A stretch of DNA of 55,065 nt from Bacteroidia bacterium (GCA_018058135.1 JAGPCK010000016.1:1-55065); one strand, 5' to 3'; positions 1 through 8,687 are shown, counted from the stretch's first letter. A program made the numbers and translations. The notes: generated by a model from the letters alone, not told the origin.

Positions 1-21
1 TTTCAAAACTGCTCCTTTCTG

Positions 22-53
22 TTTTTATGTAAGCGCCCCAAATGTTACCTTTG
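22..53 (+). promoter_or_regulatory. Bacteroidota-type promoter for the cysteine desulfurase gene
   Basis: The sequence TACCTTTG at 46-53 matches the Bacteroidota -7 element TAnnTTTG. A T-rich stretch at 22-26, exactly 19 bp upstream, is in the place of the -33 TTTG. The expected transcription start is near 60, and the ATG is at 77. Confidence 0.55.
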
Positions 54-76
54 TCCTTTAAACACTACCACCAGCT

Positions 77-1219
77 ATGCGTGTATATTTTGATAATGCG
101 GCTACTACGCCATTGGATAAAGAGGTCTTAGAGGCCATGGTTCCGGTTATGGCCGAGAATTTCGGTAATCCTTCCTCCACCCACTCAGATGGACGCAAGG
201 TGAGAACCATTATTGAAGAAGCACGTAAAAAAGTAGCGGGTTTGCTCAACGTTTCTCCCGGGGAGATATTTTTTACCTCAGGCGGAACGGAGGCCGATAA
301 CATGGCTATTCGATGTAGTGTGGAGGAACTGGGCATTACGCACGCCATCTCTTCACCCATAGAGCACCATGCCGTATCACATACATTGGAAGAGCTGGCT
401 CACAAAGGAAAAATCAAACTTTCTCTGGTTAAGTTGCTGCCCAACGGGCACATTGACCTCAACCATCTGGAAGAATTACTCCAAAACAATCCCCGTTCGC
501 TGGTTTCGCTTATGCACGCCAACAATGAAATTGGCAACTTGCTGGACATTGATAAGGTAGGGGAGTTGTGTACAACCTACAATGCCGTTTTTCATTGCGA
601 TACCGTTCAAACCATCGGCCACTATCCGCTGGATTTACAAAAGACAGCTGTTCATTTTATTGCCTGTGCAGCTCACAAATTCAACGGACCTAAAGGAATA
701 GGTTTTATTTACATCAACTCTGCGGTAAAAATTCATCCGTTTATTACCGGTGGAGCGCAGGAGCGCAACATGCGTGGCGGTACTGAAAACGTTTACGGCA
801 TTGTGGGACTGGCCAAAGCACTCGAAATTGCTTACCGCGATTTAGAAAAAGAAAAGGCTCACATAGGTGAAGTGAAAAGTTACATGACGGAGCAATTAAA
901 AAAGCACATTCCCGGTGTGCAGTTCAATGGTGATTGCACGGGCAATGCGTTATATACTGTACTCAATGTATCTTTTCCTCCGGCAGCATTCAATGAGATG
1001 TTGTTGTTTAAACTGGATATAGCCGGTGTTTCCTGCTCAGGCGGAAGTGCTTGTTCATCGGGATCTAACGTGGGTTCGCACGTATTGGGTGCCTTGGGTG
1101 TTTCGCCTGAAAGAGCCAATGTGCGTTTCTCTTTTGGTAAACAAAACACCAAAGAGGAGGTTGATTTTGTTGTGGCACAAGTAAAGAAACTGTATGTGCC
1201 GGAAACAGCACAGGCATAA
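77..1219 (+). CDS. Cysteine desulfurase (NifS/IscS family)
   Basis: A PLP-dependent class V aminotransferase that removes sulfur from cysteine for Fe-S cluster and thio-cofactor synthesis. Visible features are the N-terminal FDNAATTP (residues 5-12), the cofactor-binding TSGGTEADN (67-75), the PLP lysine K201 in AAHKFNGPKG, and the catalytic loop SGGSACSSGS with Cys326. At 380 residues it is full length for the family. The ATG at 77 follows a consensus promoter. No isc or suf scaffold genes are next to it, so which pathway it feeds cannot be told. The 3' end overlaps a small lipoprotein ORF by 26 bp. Confidence 0.95.
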   Translation: MRVYFDNAATTPLDKEVLEAMVPVMAENFGNPSSTHSDGRKVRTIIEEARKKVAGLLNVSPGEIFFTSGGTEADNMAIRCSVEELGITHAISSPIEHHAVSHTLEELAHKGKIKLSLVKLLPNGHIDLNHLEELLQNNPRSLVSLMHANNEIGNLLDIDKVGELCTTYNAVFHCDTVQTIGHYPLDLQKTAVHFIACAAHKFNGPKGIGFIYINSAVKIHPFITGGAQERNMRGGTENVYGIVGLAKALEIAYRDLEKEKAHIGEVKSYMTEQLKKHIPGVQFNGDCTGNALYTVLNVSFPPAAFNEMLLFKLDIAGVSCSGGSACSSGSNVGSHVLGALGVSPERANVRFSFGKQNTKEEVDFVVAQVKKLYVPETAQA

Positions 1220-1532
1220 TAAGCCAATAGCATTATTCTTATTTGCAATCATTTCACTAATGTGTCAAGGTTGCTGGCATGACGTAAAAAAGAATGAGCG
1301 TATTGCAAATATTCGGCACGATACCAGCTATAATAATTTTTTCAAGAGATATCCTTTTTTGAAGGGTGCAGCAGATAGTACTTCAGACTCAGATTCTATA
1401 CTCAGTATAGAGTGCTATTTTGGTTTAAAACATATAGCAATTATAGCGTTAAGTCCATTTTATATTGGATACTTATTACCTAAAATAGATTGGTATTGTA
1501 TAGAAGTAATAAAGAATATCCTATTACCATAA
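1194..1532 (+). CDS. Small putative lipoprotein, unrecognised
   Basis: A 112-residue ORF. The N-terminus is basic (MCRKQHRHNK), followed by a hydrophobic stretch ending LMCQGC, which reads as a lipobox with the lipid cysteine near residue 27. I do not recognise the rest. The ORF starts inside the cysteine desulfurase gene (26-bp overlap), and its last 53 bp overlap the 3' end of a gene on the opposite strand, so one or both ends may have been cut or fused. Base composition becomes AT-rich at about 1230, unlike the upstream gene. It may be a damaged or chimeric gene. Confidence 0.4.
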   Translation: MCRKQHRHNKPIALFLFAIISLMCQGCWHDVKKNERIANIRHDTSYNNFFKRYPFLKGAADSTSDSDSILSIECYFGLKHIAIIALSPFYIGYLLPKIDWYCIEVIKNILLP

Positions 1533-1935
1533 CACCAAGACCTAGTGAAATAGTTTGACTATAAAAACAAGCCCAAGTAATATTACCAAATACTTTATAT
1601 AATCTTGTTAATTCATCAAGGTCTGTTTGAATAGGATTACTTTTAAGTTTTAATCTTATTTTCTTTACTGTCGTTCTATAATCATAGAGCCTGCTAATTG
1701 CACCTATTATACCAAACATAATAGATAGAAGTACTAAAAATAGACCCCATCTTATGTATATTCTTTCAATACAATTAAGGACTATATTTTCTTTTAACAT
1801 TGAAAAAATAAAACCAACAATGGCTATACCTATACCTAATAACAGGTTGTTAATATGAGAAGATTGTGTAATTAACTGACCTTGCCATCTTACAAATTTT
1901 TCACGATTTTCTATTTCATTTGATTCACTGCCCAT
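1480..1935 (-). CDS. Small membrane protein with three predicted TM segments
   Basis: A 151-residue protein I cannot assign to a named family. Hydrophobic segments are seen at about residues 31-49, 63-83 and 121-147. The charged stretch between the second and third contains SRLYDYRTTVKKIRLKLK. The N-terminal 28 residues are polar and probably cytosolic. The gene is AT-rich and lies 11 bp downstream of another small membrane-protein gene on the same strand, suggesting co-transcription. Its 3' end overlaps the + strand lipoprotein ORF. Small multi-TM proteins in accessory patches are sometimes toxic effectors; nothing in the sequence proves that here. Confidence 0.6.
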   Translation of the reverse strand: MGSESNEIENREKFVRWQGQLITQSSHINNLLLGIGIAIVGFIFSMLKENIVLNCIERIYIRWGLFLVLLSIMFGIIGAISRLYDYRTTVKKIRLKLKSNPIQTDLDELTRLYKVFGNITWACFYSQTISLGLGVMVIGYSLLLLYNTNLF

Positions 1936-1946
1936 AATTTTAGTTA

Positions 1947-2306
1947 TTATTTAGATTGTTTAATAGTTTCTTCGAATTTGAAATATAGGAGTAGGAATAC
2001 TAATATAGAATAAGCTATAAATTCTGATATATCATATTGATAAAATATACCTTCGAAGTAGGATGTTTTTGTTAAACCATCTTCACGGTTATATGTTTCA
2101 ATATCGTAGTAAAACTCTACAAAAGGCCAGAAATGACGTTCGCTTCTATTATCATAATCGCTAAATAAATTAACCGATGTTCTAGAATGACTAATCCAAA
2201 AATCATCTTCAATCTTAATAAGATTTACAAATAGAGCAAAGCCATGAATTACGAACCACCAAATTAAGAAATTCTTTTTGAGGTACAAATAATCTGTAAA
2301 AGACAT
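1947..2306 (-). CDS. Small two-TM membrane protein, unrecognised
   Basis: About 119 residues from the ATG at 2304-2306 (MSFTDYLYLKK); a TTG nine bases upstream is possible but less likely. There is a hydrophobic segment at residues 12-30 and another at about 94-110. Between them is an extracytoplasmic-looking aromatic region (HFWPFVEFYYDIETYNREDG). No known domain is recognised. It is upstream of, and probably co-transcribed with, the three-TM protein gene. The region before its start folds into several hairpins, so its leader may be structured. Confidence 0.55.
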   Translation of the reverse strand: MSFTDYLYLKKNFLIWWFVIHGFALFVNLIKIEDDFWISHSRTSVNLFSDYDNRSERHFWPFVEFYYDIETYNREDGLTKTSYFEGIFYQYDISEFIAYSILVFLLLYFKFEETIKQSK

Positions 2307-2320
2307 AGTTAACAATAAAC

Positions 2321-2490
2321 CCTATGTTCCTATCGGGCTATTAATTACAAATGAAAAGCGTGGAACAATAGGTACTCTCTTAAGAGGCTCCGAGGAGTCG
2401 AACCAATAGAATAAACTAAAGTCCACGCATAAGGTGGTTAGTTTAATCTCTTGTTGGTTTTAGAATTTCTCAGGTTCCTTAAAACAAGAT
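2321..2490. other. Strongly foldable intergenic element (candidate structured RNA or mobile-element end)
   Basis: Several inverted repeats are packed into 170 bp: CCTATGTTCC (2321-2330) with GGAACAATAGG (2362-2372, one bulge); GCGTGGA (2358-2364) with TCCACGC (2422-2428); the palindrome CTCTTAAGAG; TAAACTAA (2412-2419) plus CCAC (2423-2426) with GTGG (2434-2437) plus TTAGTTTA (2438-2445), loop GCATAAG; and TCTTGTT (2449-2455) with AACAAGA (2483-2489). Some pairings are mutually exclusive. It contains no ORF. The minus strand also carries GGTTCGACTCC, a T-loop-like motif, but no tRNA can be folded around it. The function is unknown. Confidence 0.4.
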
Positions 2491-2543
2491 TGACTAACGC
2501 AATTCGTAAAATATTTTCACCTCAAATATATAAGTTTGTAGTA

Positions 2544-2653
2544 ATGAAGAAAGAAAATAAACTAAAAAGAAAAAATCAGAAAGTAAGCTCTTTGGATTAT
2601 CTTTTGATAAGGTAATTGAAAAAGCTGTTAATACTAAAAACAAGAAAGAATAA
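2544..2653 (+). pseudogene. Frameshifted remnant of a short lysine-rich ORF
   Basis: From the ATG at 2544 the frame reads MKKENKLKRKNQKVSS and stops at 2613. Moving to the neighbouring frame near 2588 continues as LFGLSFDKVIEKAVNTKNKKE and stops at 2651-2653. A lysine-rich head followed by an amphipathic helix in the next frame suggests one small gene broken by an indel. This is an inference; the parent family is not recognised. Confidence 0.3.
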
Positions 2654-2692
2654 ATTAGAATACCTAACCAGATGTTTTTAGTATATAATTAA

Positions 2693-2863
2693 CATCTTTT
2701 TTTTGATGAATACATAGACAAGCGTAATTTGTTTGATCAAATACCTTATAAAAAGTACTTGTATTATATCAATAATGATTATCAGGTTATCAGGGTGTGC
2801 TTAGACAATCATATTACAGTAAAGGTGTATAACCCTACTTGTAATTCAGCATTGTGTTTTTAA
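2693..2863 (+). pseudogene. Gene fragment with a coding-like frame but no start
   Basis: From 2705 to the TAA at 2861-2863 a 52-codon frame reads like real protein (for example KKYLYYINNDYQVIRVCLDN and TVKVYNPTCN). It has no ATG or alternative start after the upstream stop at 2690. A run of nine T lies directly before it, a likely indel site. It is probably the 3' end of a decayed gene. Confidence 0.3.
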
Positions 2864-2880
2864 TCAAAACCTCTTTGGTC

Positions 2881-3771
2881 TTATTTTCTGAACTGTTCAG
2901 ACACTACCAACTCTTTACTTCCTGCGGTGTATTTATAAAATCCTTCACCTGTTTTTAAGCCCAGGTTTCCTGAAGTTACCATGTTAACCAACAACGGGCA
3001 GGGAGCATATTTGGGGTTACCAAATCCGGAGTACAAAACATTCATAATGGCAAGACAAACATCCAGCCCTATGAAATCAGCTAGTTGCAACGGACCCATC
3101 GGATGAGCCATACCCAGTTTCATTACTGTGTCAATTTCTTCCACACTGCCCACACCTTCATGCAGGGTAATGATGGCCTCGTTAATCATGGGCATCAATA
3201 TGCGGTTGGCAATAAAGCCGGGGTAATCGTTAGATGCTGCGGGTGTTTTACCTACTGCTTTGGAAAGAGTAAGAATAGTATCCGTTACTTCTTTGGATGT
3301 TTTGTAACCGTTAATTACTTCCACCAGTTTCATTACTGGCACAGGGTTCATAAAGTGCATACCAATCACCCTATCCGGGCGCTGGGTTACTGAACCTATT
3401 TTGGTAATGGAAATAGAAGAGGTATTGGAAGCCAATATGCAATTGGCGGGAGCCAGTTTATCCAGCTCGCGGAAAATGTTCAGTTTAATTTCAATGTTTT
3501 CAGTAGCGGCTTCTACTACCAGGTCAGCAGTTTTTACACCATCGGCCAACTGGGTGTGGGTAGTAATGTTTTGAAGGGTGGCTGCTTTTTGTTCTTCAGT
3601 TAATGAACCTTTGCTTACCTGACGGTCGAGGTTTTTAGCAATGGTAGCAATGGCCTTATCTAAGGCCGTTTGTTGAATGTCAACCAAAGAAACTGCATAG
3701 CCATGTTGCGCAAAAACGTGGGCAATGCCGTTGCCCATTGTACCTGATCCGATAACGGTTATATTCTTCAT
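2881..3771 (-). CDS. 3-hydroxybutyryl-CoA dehydrogenase (3-hydroxyacyl-CoA dehydrogenase)
   Basis: Oxidises or reduces the 3-hydroxy group of acyl-CoA with NAD(P)(H), acting in beta-oxidation, phenylacetate or butyrate-type pathways. The 296 residues are a complete stand-alone Hbd/PaaH protein. The Rossmann motif is GSGTMGNGIA (8-17), SNTSS is at 115-119, the catalytic His is H139 in GMHFMNPVPV with E151 in KLVEVI, and YPGFIANR begins the C-terminal dimer domain. The start ATG is at 3769-3771. It is transcribed alone, with no thiolase or enoyl-CoA hydratase beside it, so its pathway is not shown by context. Confidence 0.93.
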   Translation of the reverse strand: MKNITVIGSGTMGNGIAHVFAQHGYAVSLVDIQQTALDKAIATIAKNLDRQVSKGSLTEEQKAATLQNITTHTQLADGVKTADLVVEAATENIEIKLNIFRELDKLAPANCILASNTSSISITKIGSVTQRPDRVIGMHFMNPVPVMKLVEVINGYKTSKEVTDTILTLSKAVGKTPAASNDYPGFIANRILMPMINEAIITLHEGVGSVEEIDTVMKLGMAHPMGPLQLADFIGLDVCLAIMNVLYSGFGNPKYAPCPLLVNMVTSGNLGLKTGEGFYKYTAGSKELVVSEQFRK

Positions 3772-3836
3772 GTGTTACTGATTATGCTGCAAAAGTATGT
3801 GTTGAGGGTTATTATATCAACTGCCAATTGCAATCC

Positions 3837-6170
3837 TTACCTGAGTATTATTTTTTCTGTAAAATTCACGTTTTCAGAGTTGCGCACCGATACGAAATAC
3901 ATGCCCGCGGGTAAATGTGTTAAAATTATTTCAGCTGAGACAGCATTTTTGAGCGGTGCAACAGCAGCGACATTTCTTCCTGTAATGTCGCTAATGTAAA
4001 CAAGAGCAGCATCCATATTTTCCCAGTTGATGTGTAAACGACCTTCACTCGGGTTGGGGAACACGTTGATTTTGCGTGCAGGGGCGGGTGGAACAGAAGG
4101 CACACCTAAGGAAATATCGTACATGCCCAAAGCATACTCCCCCTTTTTCAGGTTGTTGATGCGTATGTTACCGTACTTGTCGGTTTTGCTGCCGGTGGTT
4201 TTCACTATGTCGCTGTAAAGTTGCCAATCGCTGATGGCATTGGGTCGGTAAAGCAGCACCAGACTATCTTCTGTTTTGCGGATAAAAGTGTGGTCGAGGT
4301 AACCTGTGGTACCGTAGTTCACCGGTTTGCGGCCATCGTAGGTAATGTAAGCGGTGGCATTAAAATTACCGGGCCACCAACCGTCAACGGTCCAGTAGCG
4401 GGAGTTGGAAACATACAAGCCGGGTATTTTGCAATAGTGCTGGTTGGCCGGATACCAGTGGTGTTCCACACGCACCAGGGCTGAATCGGCACAGGTGTTA
4501 ATCTTTAAACGCATCAGGGCTTCTTCAAAATCTACGGAATCATTTTGGTACACTTCTTTGTTTTTTGCCGTAATGGAAAAGTTAAGCAACTCTTCAAAAT
4601 TGATGGCCACAAATTCTACATCGTCATAGACAATACTCACAGGCTGGTGATTGTATACGCAGGTATCAAAACGTTTACGATTGCTATCAAACCAGGTATA
4701 ACAAAGCGGGAAGTTGTATAAGTTGCCGGGGGCAATCAGGTGGTTAATACCCGGATAAAAATATGTTCTGGATGATGATGTTCCGGGAACAAAGCGAACT
4801 GTTACATCGGGCAGGGTGCGGGTAGTGTACCAGTAGTTATTGTTTGGAACACCCGGCATTATCATGTCGGCAAATTGTTGTGCGTTCCAGTGAGCATAGG
4901 AAGGCAATGCTGAACTGGTACGGAAATTTTTGATGTAGAAATCTCTTATTTTGTTTACGCTCAAATATGATTCACAGTAATTGTGTGCAATTACGGCCCC
5001 TTTCTTATAGCTGTGAGCCCCGTAAGTATAAGCATGCGGCACGCCCGATACTGCCCTGTAGTCGGTTTCCTGCAAGTGAGCAAAATGCAGTACTTCTTTC
5101 AGATTTTCACGCACTGCTTTTTTGAAGGCCTCTTTGCCGTACATGCGTTCAATAAATAAATGCTCGCAGTAAACGGCCCATCCTTCATTGAGCCACATGT
5201 CGCTGGATGTGGCACAATTGTATAAACCACCAAACCAACTGTGGGCAAATTCATGTGCCATCATGGTTTCATAAGTAAGGTTACCATCAATGGCAAACAA
5301 CGGATAAGCAATATTGCCCGTGTGTTCCATGGCTCCACCGTTAAAAGGAACAATGTTGTAACCAATACGGTCAAACGGATAAGGCCCGAAAATATCTTCG
5401 TAAATAGCAATGGCGCTGTCCATGTTTTTGAAAGAGGCGCGCATTTTGGCTGTGTCAGCAGGTAGTGCATACAATTCCACGGGAATTTTTTTATTAGTCA
5501 CCCTGCTTTTGTAAGTCCATTTTACAGCAGCATACGGGGCCACTGCAACGGAAACCAGGTACACAGGTGTACGCCTGATTTCTTTCCAGTGCCAGGTGCT
5601 TAATCCGTTGCCTATATCGGTTTTGCTTTGTAACAATCCGTTGCAATTGGCGGTTAAGTTATTCTCAGCAGTAATGTAAAAATCGAAGGTAGCGCGTGAT
5701 TTGAAATCATCGTAACAGGGAAACCATACCCGCCCGAAACTGTTGGGTTCAGCATCAAAACCTACGCCCATGTTAAAGGCATATACGCCTGTAAAATAAA
5801 AGCCTCCCCATTTGGTATCACTTACGGGATTACCGTGGTAATACACTCTGATGGTGGCGGTATTACCTGTATTAAAATTGGATGCAGGTATAATGCGCAG
5901 GGCAGTATCATTGTATTGATACGTGGCAACTGCGTTGTCCCACATAACGGAATCTACCTGCAGTTTTAGTAAATCGAGCGTTACGTTTGGAATGTTGTTT
6001 TTTTTGCTCACTACAGAGATATCCGTATAACCGGCAATGGTTTTATCTACCTGTTTAATGCGCAGATGAATGGAGTAATGGGTAATGTCAACCGAATCAA
6101 GTCGTGATTGTGCCCGGGTGGCCATGTTGAACGCAACTAAACTGAATAGAAGAAAAGTAATTTTACGCAT
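3837..6170 (-). CDS. Secreted M1 family metallopeptidase with T9SS type A sorting domain
   Basis: A zinc aminopeptidase of the gluzincin/M1 type. I chose the ATG at 6168-6170 because it gives a clean signal peptide (MRKITFLLFSLVAFNMATRAQ); the reading frame extends 14 codons further upstream. The protein has 777 residues. Substrate motif GGAMEHTGN is at about 278-286, zinc ligands HEFAH at 306-310, and the third ligand Glu in NEGWAVYCE at about 329. The final 75 residues start near VFPNPSEGRLHINW and form a Por-type sorting domain, so the enzyme is exported through T9SS. It diverges from the RNA methyltransferase gene across a 71-bp gap. Confidence 0.9.
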   Translation of the reverse strand: MRKITFLLFSLVAFNMATRAQSRLDSVDITHYSIHLRIKQVDKTIAGYTDISVVSKKNNIPNVTLDLLKLQVDSVMWDNAVATYQYNDTALRIIPASNFNTGNTATIRVYYHGNPVSDTKWGGFYFTGVYAFNMGVGFDAEPNSFGRVWFPCYDDFKSRATFDFYITAENNLTANCNGLLQSKTDIGNGLSTWHWKEIRRTPVYLVSVAVAPYAAVKWTYKSRVTNKKIPVELYALPADTAKMRASFKNMDSAIAIYEDIFGPYPFDRIGYNIVPFNGGAMEHTGNIAYPLFAIDGNLTYETMMAHEFAHSWFGGLYNCATSSDMWLNEGWAVYCEHLFIERMYGKEAFKKAVRENLKEVLHFAHLQETDYRAVSGVPHAYTYGAHSYKKGAVIAHNYCESYLSVNKIRDFYIKNFRTSSALPSYAHWNAQQFADMIMPGVPNNNYWYTTRTLPDVTVRFVPGTSSSRTYFYPGINHLIAPGNLYNFPLCYTWFDSNRKRFDTCVYNHQPVSIVYDDVEFVAINFEELLNFSITAKNKEVYQNDSVDFEEALMRLKINTCADSALVRVEHHWYPANQHYCKIPGLYVSNSRYWTVDGWWPGNFNATAYITYDGRKPVNYGTTGYLDHTFIRKTEDSLVLLYRPNAISDWQLYSDIVKTTGSKTDKYGNIRINNLKKGEYALGMYDISLGVPSVPPAPARKINVFPNPSEGRLHINWENMDAALVYISDITGRNVAAVAPLKNAVSAEIILTHLPAGMYFVSVRNSENVNFTEKIILR

Positions 6171-6216
6171 ACTCAAAAATACATATTCCTGTTGGTTTTC
6201 TCTTCCCTGCACACTG

Positions 6217-6224
6217 TATATTTG
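6217..6224 (+). promoter_or_regulatory. Promoter -7 element for the RNA methyltransferase gene
   Basis: TATATTTG at 6217-6224 matches the Bacteroidota -7 consensus TAnnTTTG. The expected transcript starts near 6231, about 11 nt before the TTG start at 6242. No good -33 element is at 19 bp; the nearest TTG is 22 bp upstream of it. Confidence 0.45.
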
Positions 6225-6241
6225 TCAAAATACAAATTCTA

Positions 6242-7609
6242 TTGAGTTCCATTTTACCCGTTTCTTTTGTTGAACGTATTCAACAGCAGCTTCCTGTTGA
6301 AGGAACTGCTTTACTGGCGGCATTGGATGAACCGCCATCACTGGCCATTCGTTTTAATCAAATGAAAAGTACAGAGGTGGTTGAAACCTCACCCGTGCCC
6401 TGGTGCAAGGAAGGATATTACCTCAAAGAGCGCCCTGATTTTACGGCTGATCCCTTGCTTCATGCCGGAGCCTATTATGTGCAGGAGGCTTCATCCATGT
6501 TTATTCAGTATGCCCTAAAGCAGGTAATGGATGTAACACAGCCTTTGGTTGCACTTGATTTGTGTGCTGCACCAGGAGGTAAATCCACTTTATTGTTGGA
6601 TACTTTGTCGCCTGAAAGTTTGCTGGTAAGCAATGAGGTTATTCGTGCACGGGCCAATATTCTGCGCGAGAACATAGCCAAATGGGGCAGGCCCAATGCA
6701 ATAGTCACCAACAGCGACCCGAAAGCTTTTCAGTCACTCACCAACTTTTTTGATGTAGTGCTGGTTGATGCTCCCTGCTCAGGTGAAGGCATGTTCAGAA
6801 AAGATAAAAAAGCACGGGACGAATGGAGCTCTGAGCATGTAAACCTTTGTGCGGCCAGGCAACAACGTATTCTGGCTGATGTGGCTGATACTGTTAAAGC
6901 AGGTGGAGTGTTACTCTACAGCACCTGTACCTTTAATGAAGAGGAAGATGAACAGCAGGTAAAACACTTGCTTTCTACCGGAGTGTGGGAGAGTGTGCAA
7001 CTGAACATACCTGCGGAATGGAACATTACGGAAACACATTCGGAGGAAGTTGTTGGCTATCATTTTTATCCGCATAAAACCAGAGGAGAAGGTTTTTTTG
7101 TAAGTGTGCTGAGACGCATTTCTAATACTCATGAAACACCGGAGTTAGAACGAAAAGCACCTGCACCTGCTTTGCTGCCAATAAAGGAACAATACAAACT
7201 TAACGGTTGGATAAATGAGGTGAGCGATTTTGATTACATGTTGCTGAAAGATTTACTCGCAGCATTTCCCAAAGCATGGACGGCTACGTATCAGTTGCTC
7301 AAACAACACGTGCAGGTAGTTCAATGCGGTGTAACAGTAGGCAAACTGATGCGGGAGGAAATAATACCGGCACATGAGTTGGCGCTCAGCAGTATTTTAA
7401 ATACCTCTGTAAACAAGGCAGAATTGAGCAGGGAACAGGCCATCACCTACCTTAAGAAAGGAAACCTGTTGCCTGAAGCGGAGTGGCCCAAAGGCTGGGT
7501 GTTGATGTGTTACCGGCAGCATCCTTTGGGTTGGGCCAAGGTGCTCGACAGGCGACTCAACAATTATTACCCCACAGAATGGCGCATTTTGAAAGACATT
7601 GAATTCTGA
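6242..7609 (+). CDS. RsmF-like rRNA/tRNA cytosine-C5 methyltransferase (NOL1/NOP2/Sun family)
   Basis: A SAM-dependent enzyme that makes 5-methylcytosine in RNA. It has 455 residues from a TTG start; the next ATG would remove the conserved N-terminus (LPVSFVERIQQQL). Motifs in order: LDLCAAPGGKS for SAM binding, DAPCSGEGMFRK with the first catalytic cysteine region, and YSTCTFNEEED with the catalytic cysteine. The C-terminal 150 residues resemble the RsmF extra domain plus a PUA-like RNA-binding end (WAKVLDRRLNNYYP). It heads a tightly packed set: its stop TGA shares a base with the ATG of the next gene. Confidence 0.88.
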   Translation: MSSILPVSFVERIQQQLPVEGTALLAALDEPPSLAIRFNQMKSTEVVETSPVPWCKEGYYLKERPDFTADPLLHAGAYYVQEASSMFIQYALKQVMDVTQPLVALDLCAAPGGKSTLLLDTLSPESLLVSNEVIRARANILRENIAKWGRPNAIVTNSDPKAFQSLTNFFDVVLVDAPCSGEGMFRKDKKARDEWSSEHVNLCAARQQRILADVADTVKAGGVLLYSTCTFNEEEDEQQVKHLLSTGVWESVQLNIPAEWNITETHSEEVVGYHFYPHKTRGEGFFVSVLRRISNTHETPELERKAPAPALLPIKEQYKLNGWINEVSDFDYMLLKDLLAAFPKAWTATYQLLKQHVQVVQCGVTVGKLMREEIIPAHELALSSILNTSVNKAELSREQAITYLKKGNLLPEAEWPKGWVLMCYRQHPLGWAKVLDRRLNNYYPTEWRILKDIEF

Positions 7610-8220
7610 TGTACCTTTGGCCTATGCATTTTTTACTTGTTGCAATTGCTGTGTTCTTGTTTTGGTCGTGCAAAAAAGAGTGCGATACCATGTACCACAA
7701 AGATGCTTTCCCCACTCAGGAACAAGTGTGGTTGCCTCAGGTGGTGCCTGCTGTCATCAGGTATGCCAAAGGTGCAGATACTGTGGAATACCTGAATACC
7801 GGAAAAAGAGAGGGCTGGGCATATCCTGAAACACAAACAAAGGAATGCGGAGATTTGTACTTCACTACTTTTCATACTTACACTTACAGTTCTCCTTCGC
7901 TCAGTCAACAACTCACGTATGAGTACAATGCACAAACGGGAGCCCGACTGCAAATTACTTTTGCCGGTTGGCGGTTTTATACTCCTTTAGGTGACAGCTC
8001 AGATGTAATCAGTATTTTCCAACCGGCAGATACCACTTACAAAAACATAGCCTACACACAATTGGATTCTTTTGTGGTGGGTAGCATTACGTATAAGCCG
8101 GTGAAAGTAGTGGAAATGTTTACTTCCTCACCCGATGCTTTTCGCCTCTACATTGCTCCGGGTAAAGGCATTGTACAATATGATTTAACCGATGGCTCTC
8201 AATGGAAATTAGTCAACTGA
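7609..8220 (+). CDS. Hypothetical lipoprotein
   Basis: 203 residues. The ATG at 7609 overlaps the previous stop (TGATG), which suggests translational coupling; a second ATG at 7624 gives a neater signal (MHFLLVAIAVFLFWSC). The lipobox cysteine is followed by KKECDTMYH. The rest is beta-rich with no family I recognise. It is probably anchored to the membrane and lies between an RNA methyltransferase and another lipoprotein, each joined by a one-base overlap. Confidence 0.7.
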   Translation: MYLWPMHFLLVAIAVFLFWSCKKECDTMYHKDAFPTQEQVWLPQVVPAVIRYAKGADTVEYLNTGKREGWAYPETQTKECGDLYFTTFHTYTYSSPSLSQQLTYEYNAQTGARLQITFAGWRFYTPLGDSSDVISIFQPADTTYKNIAYTQLDSFVVGSITYKPVKVVEMFTSSPDAFRLYIAPGKGIVQYDLTDGSQWKLVN

Positions 8221-8687
8221 TGCGTCAATACTTTGTAGTTTTATTTGCACTTTGTTTTGTTTTTTGTGGTAGTTCCTGCAACTCCGGTAACCAGTTGAAA
8301 CAACTGGAATGGATGTTGGGCAACTGGCATTACGTAACCCCCGAAGGAACTTTTGTAGAGCATTGGCAAAAGAATGAAGAAGGCTTTAACGGCAACGGCT
8401 GGTACATCATTAAACAGGATACTGTATTTCATGAAACCTTACAAGTAAGAGTGAAAAACGGAGGTATCTATTACATTGCTCAGGTACAAGGGCAAAATGC
8501 AGGTAAGCCGGTGGAGTTTATGCTTACGGGCATGGCCCAGCAACTTGTTTTCGAAAACCCCTCACACGATTTTCCTAAAAAAATAACTTACTCCTTCCAT
8601 GACGATGACCACATGACAGCTACCGTAGAAGGCATCGAAAAAGGCAAAAGCAGGATGGAGGAAATTAAATTGACAAGGGTGAGGTAG
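8220..8687 (+). CDS. DUF6265-like lipoprotein
   Basis: The start is chosen at the ATG 8220-8222, which overlaps the TGA of the upstream gene; the frame runs six codons further upstream. This gives 155 residues with a signal ending in CGSSCNSG (lipobox). The mature part begins LEWMLGNWHY and contains FVEHWQKN and FENPSHDFPKKITY, the pattern of the DUF6265 lipocalin-like family of small exported beta-barrel proteins. The biochemical role is unknown. It is the last of three genes in a run joined by stop-start overlaps. Confidence 0.75.
   Translation: MRQYFVVLFALCFVFCGSSCNSGNQLKQLEWMLGNWHYVTPEGTFVEHWQKNEEGFNGNGWYIIKQDTVFHETLQVRVKNGGIYYIAQVQGQNAGKPVEFMLTGMAQQLVFENPSHDFPKKITYSFHDDDHMTATVEGIEKGKSRMEEIKLTRVR

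Noticed and set aside
2341..2460. tRNA or tmRNA on the minus strand, because of GGTTCGACTCC and the GCGTGGA/TCCACGC pair
   Set aside because: The T-arm stem does not pair and it does not directly precede the 3' half of the 7-bp stem; no anticodon arm can be folded.
6168..6180. TATTTTTG just before the M1 peptidase ATG as its promoter
   Set aside because: Three bases separate it from the ATG, so transcription would start inside the gene.
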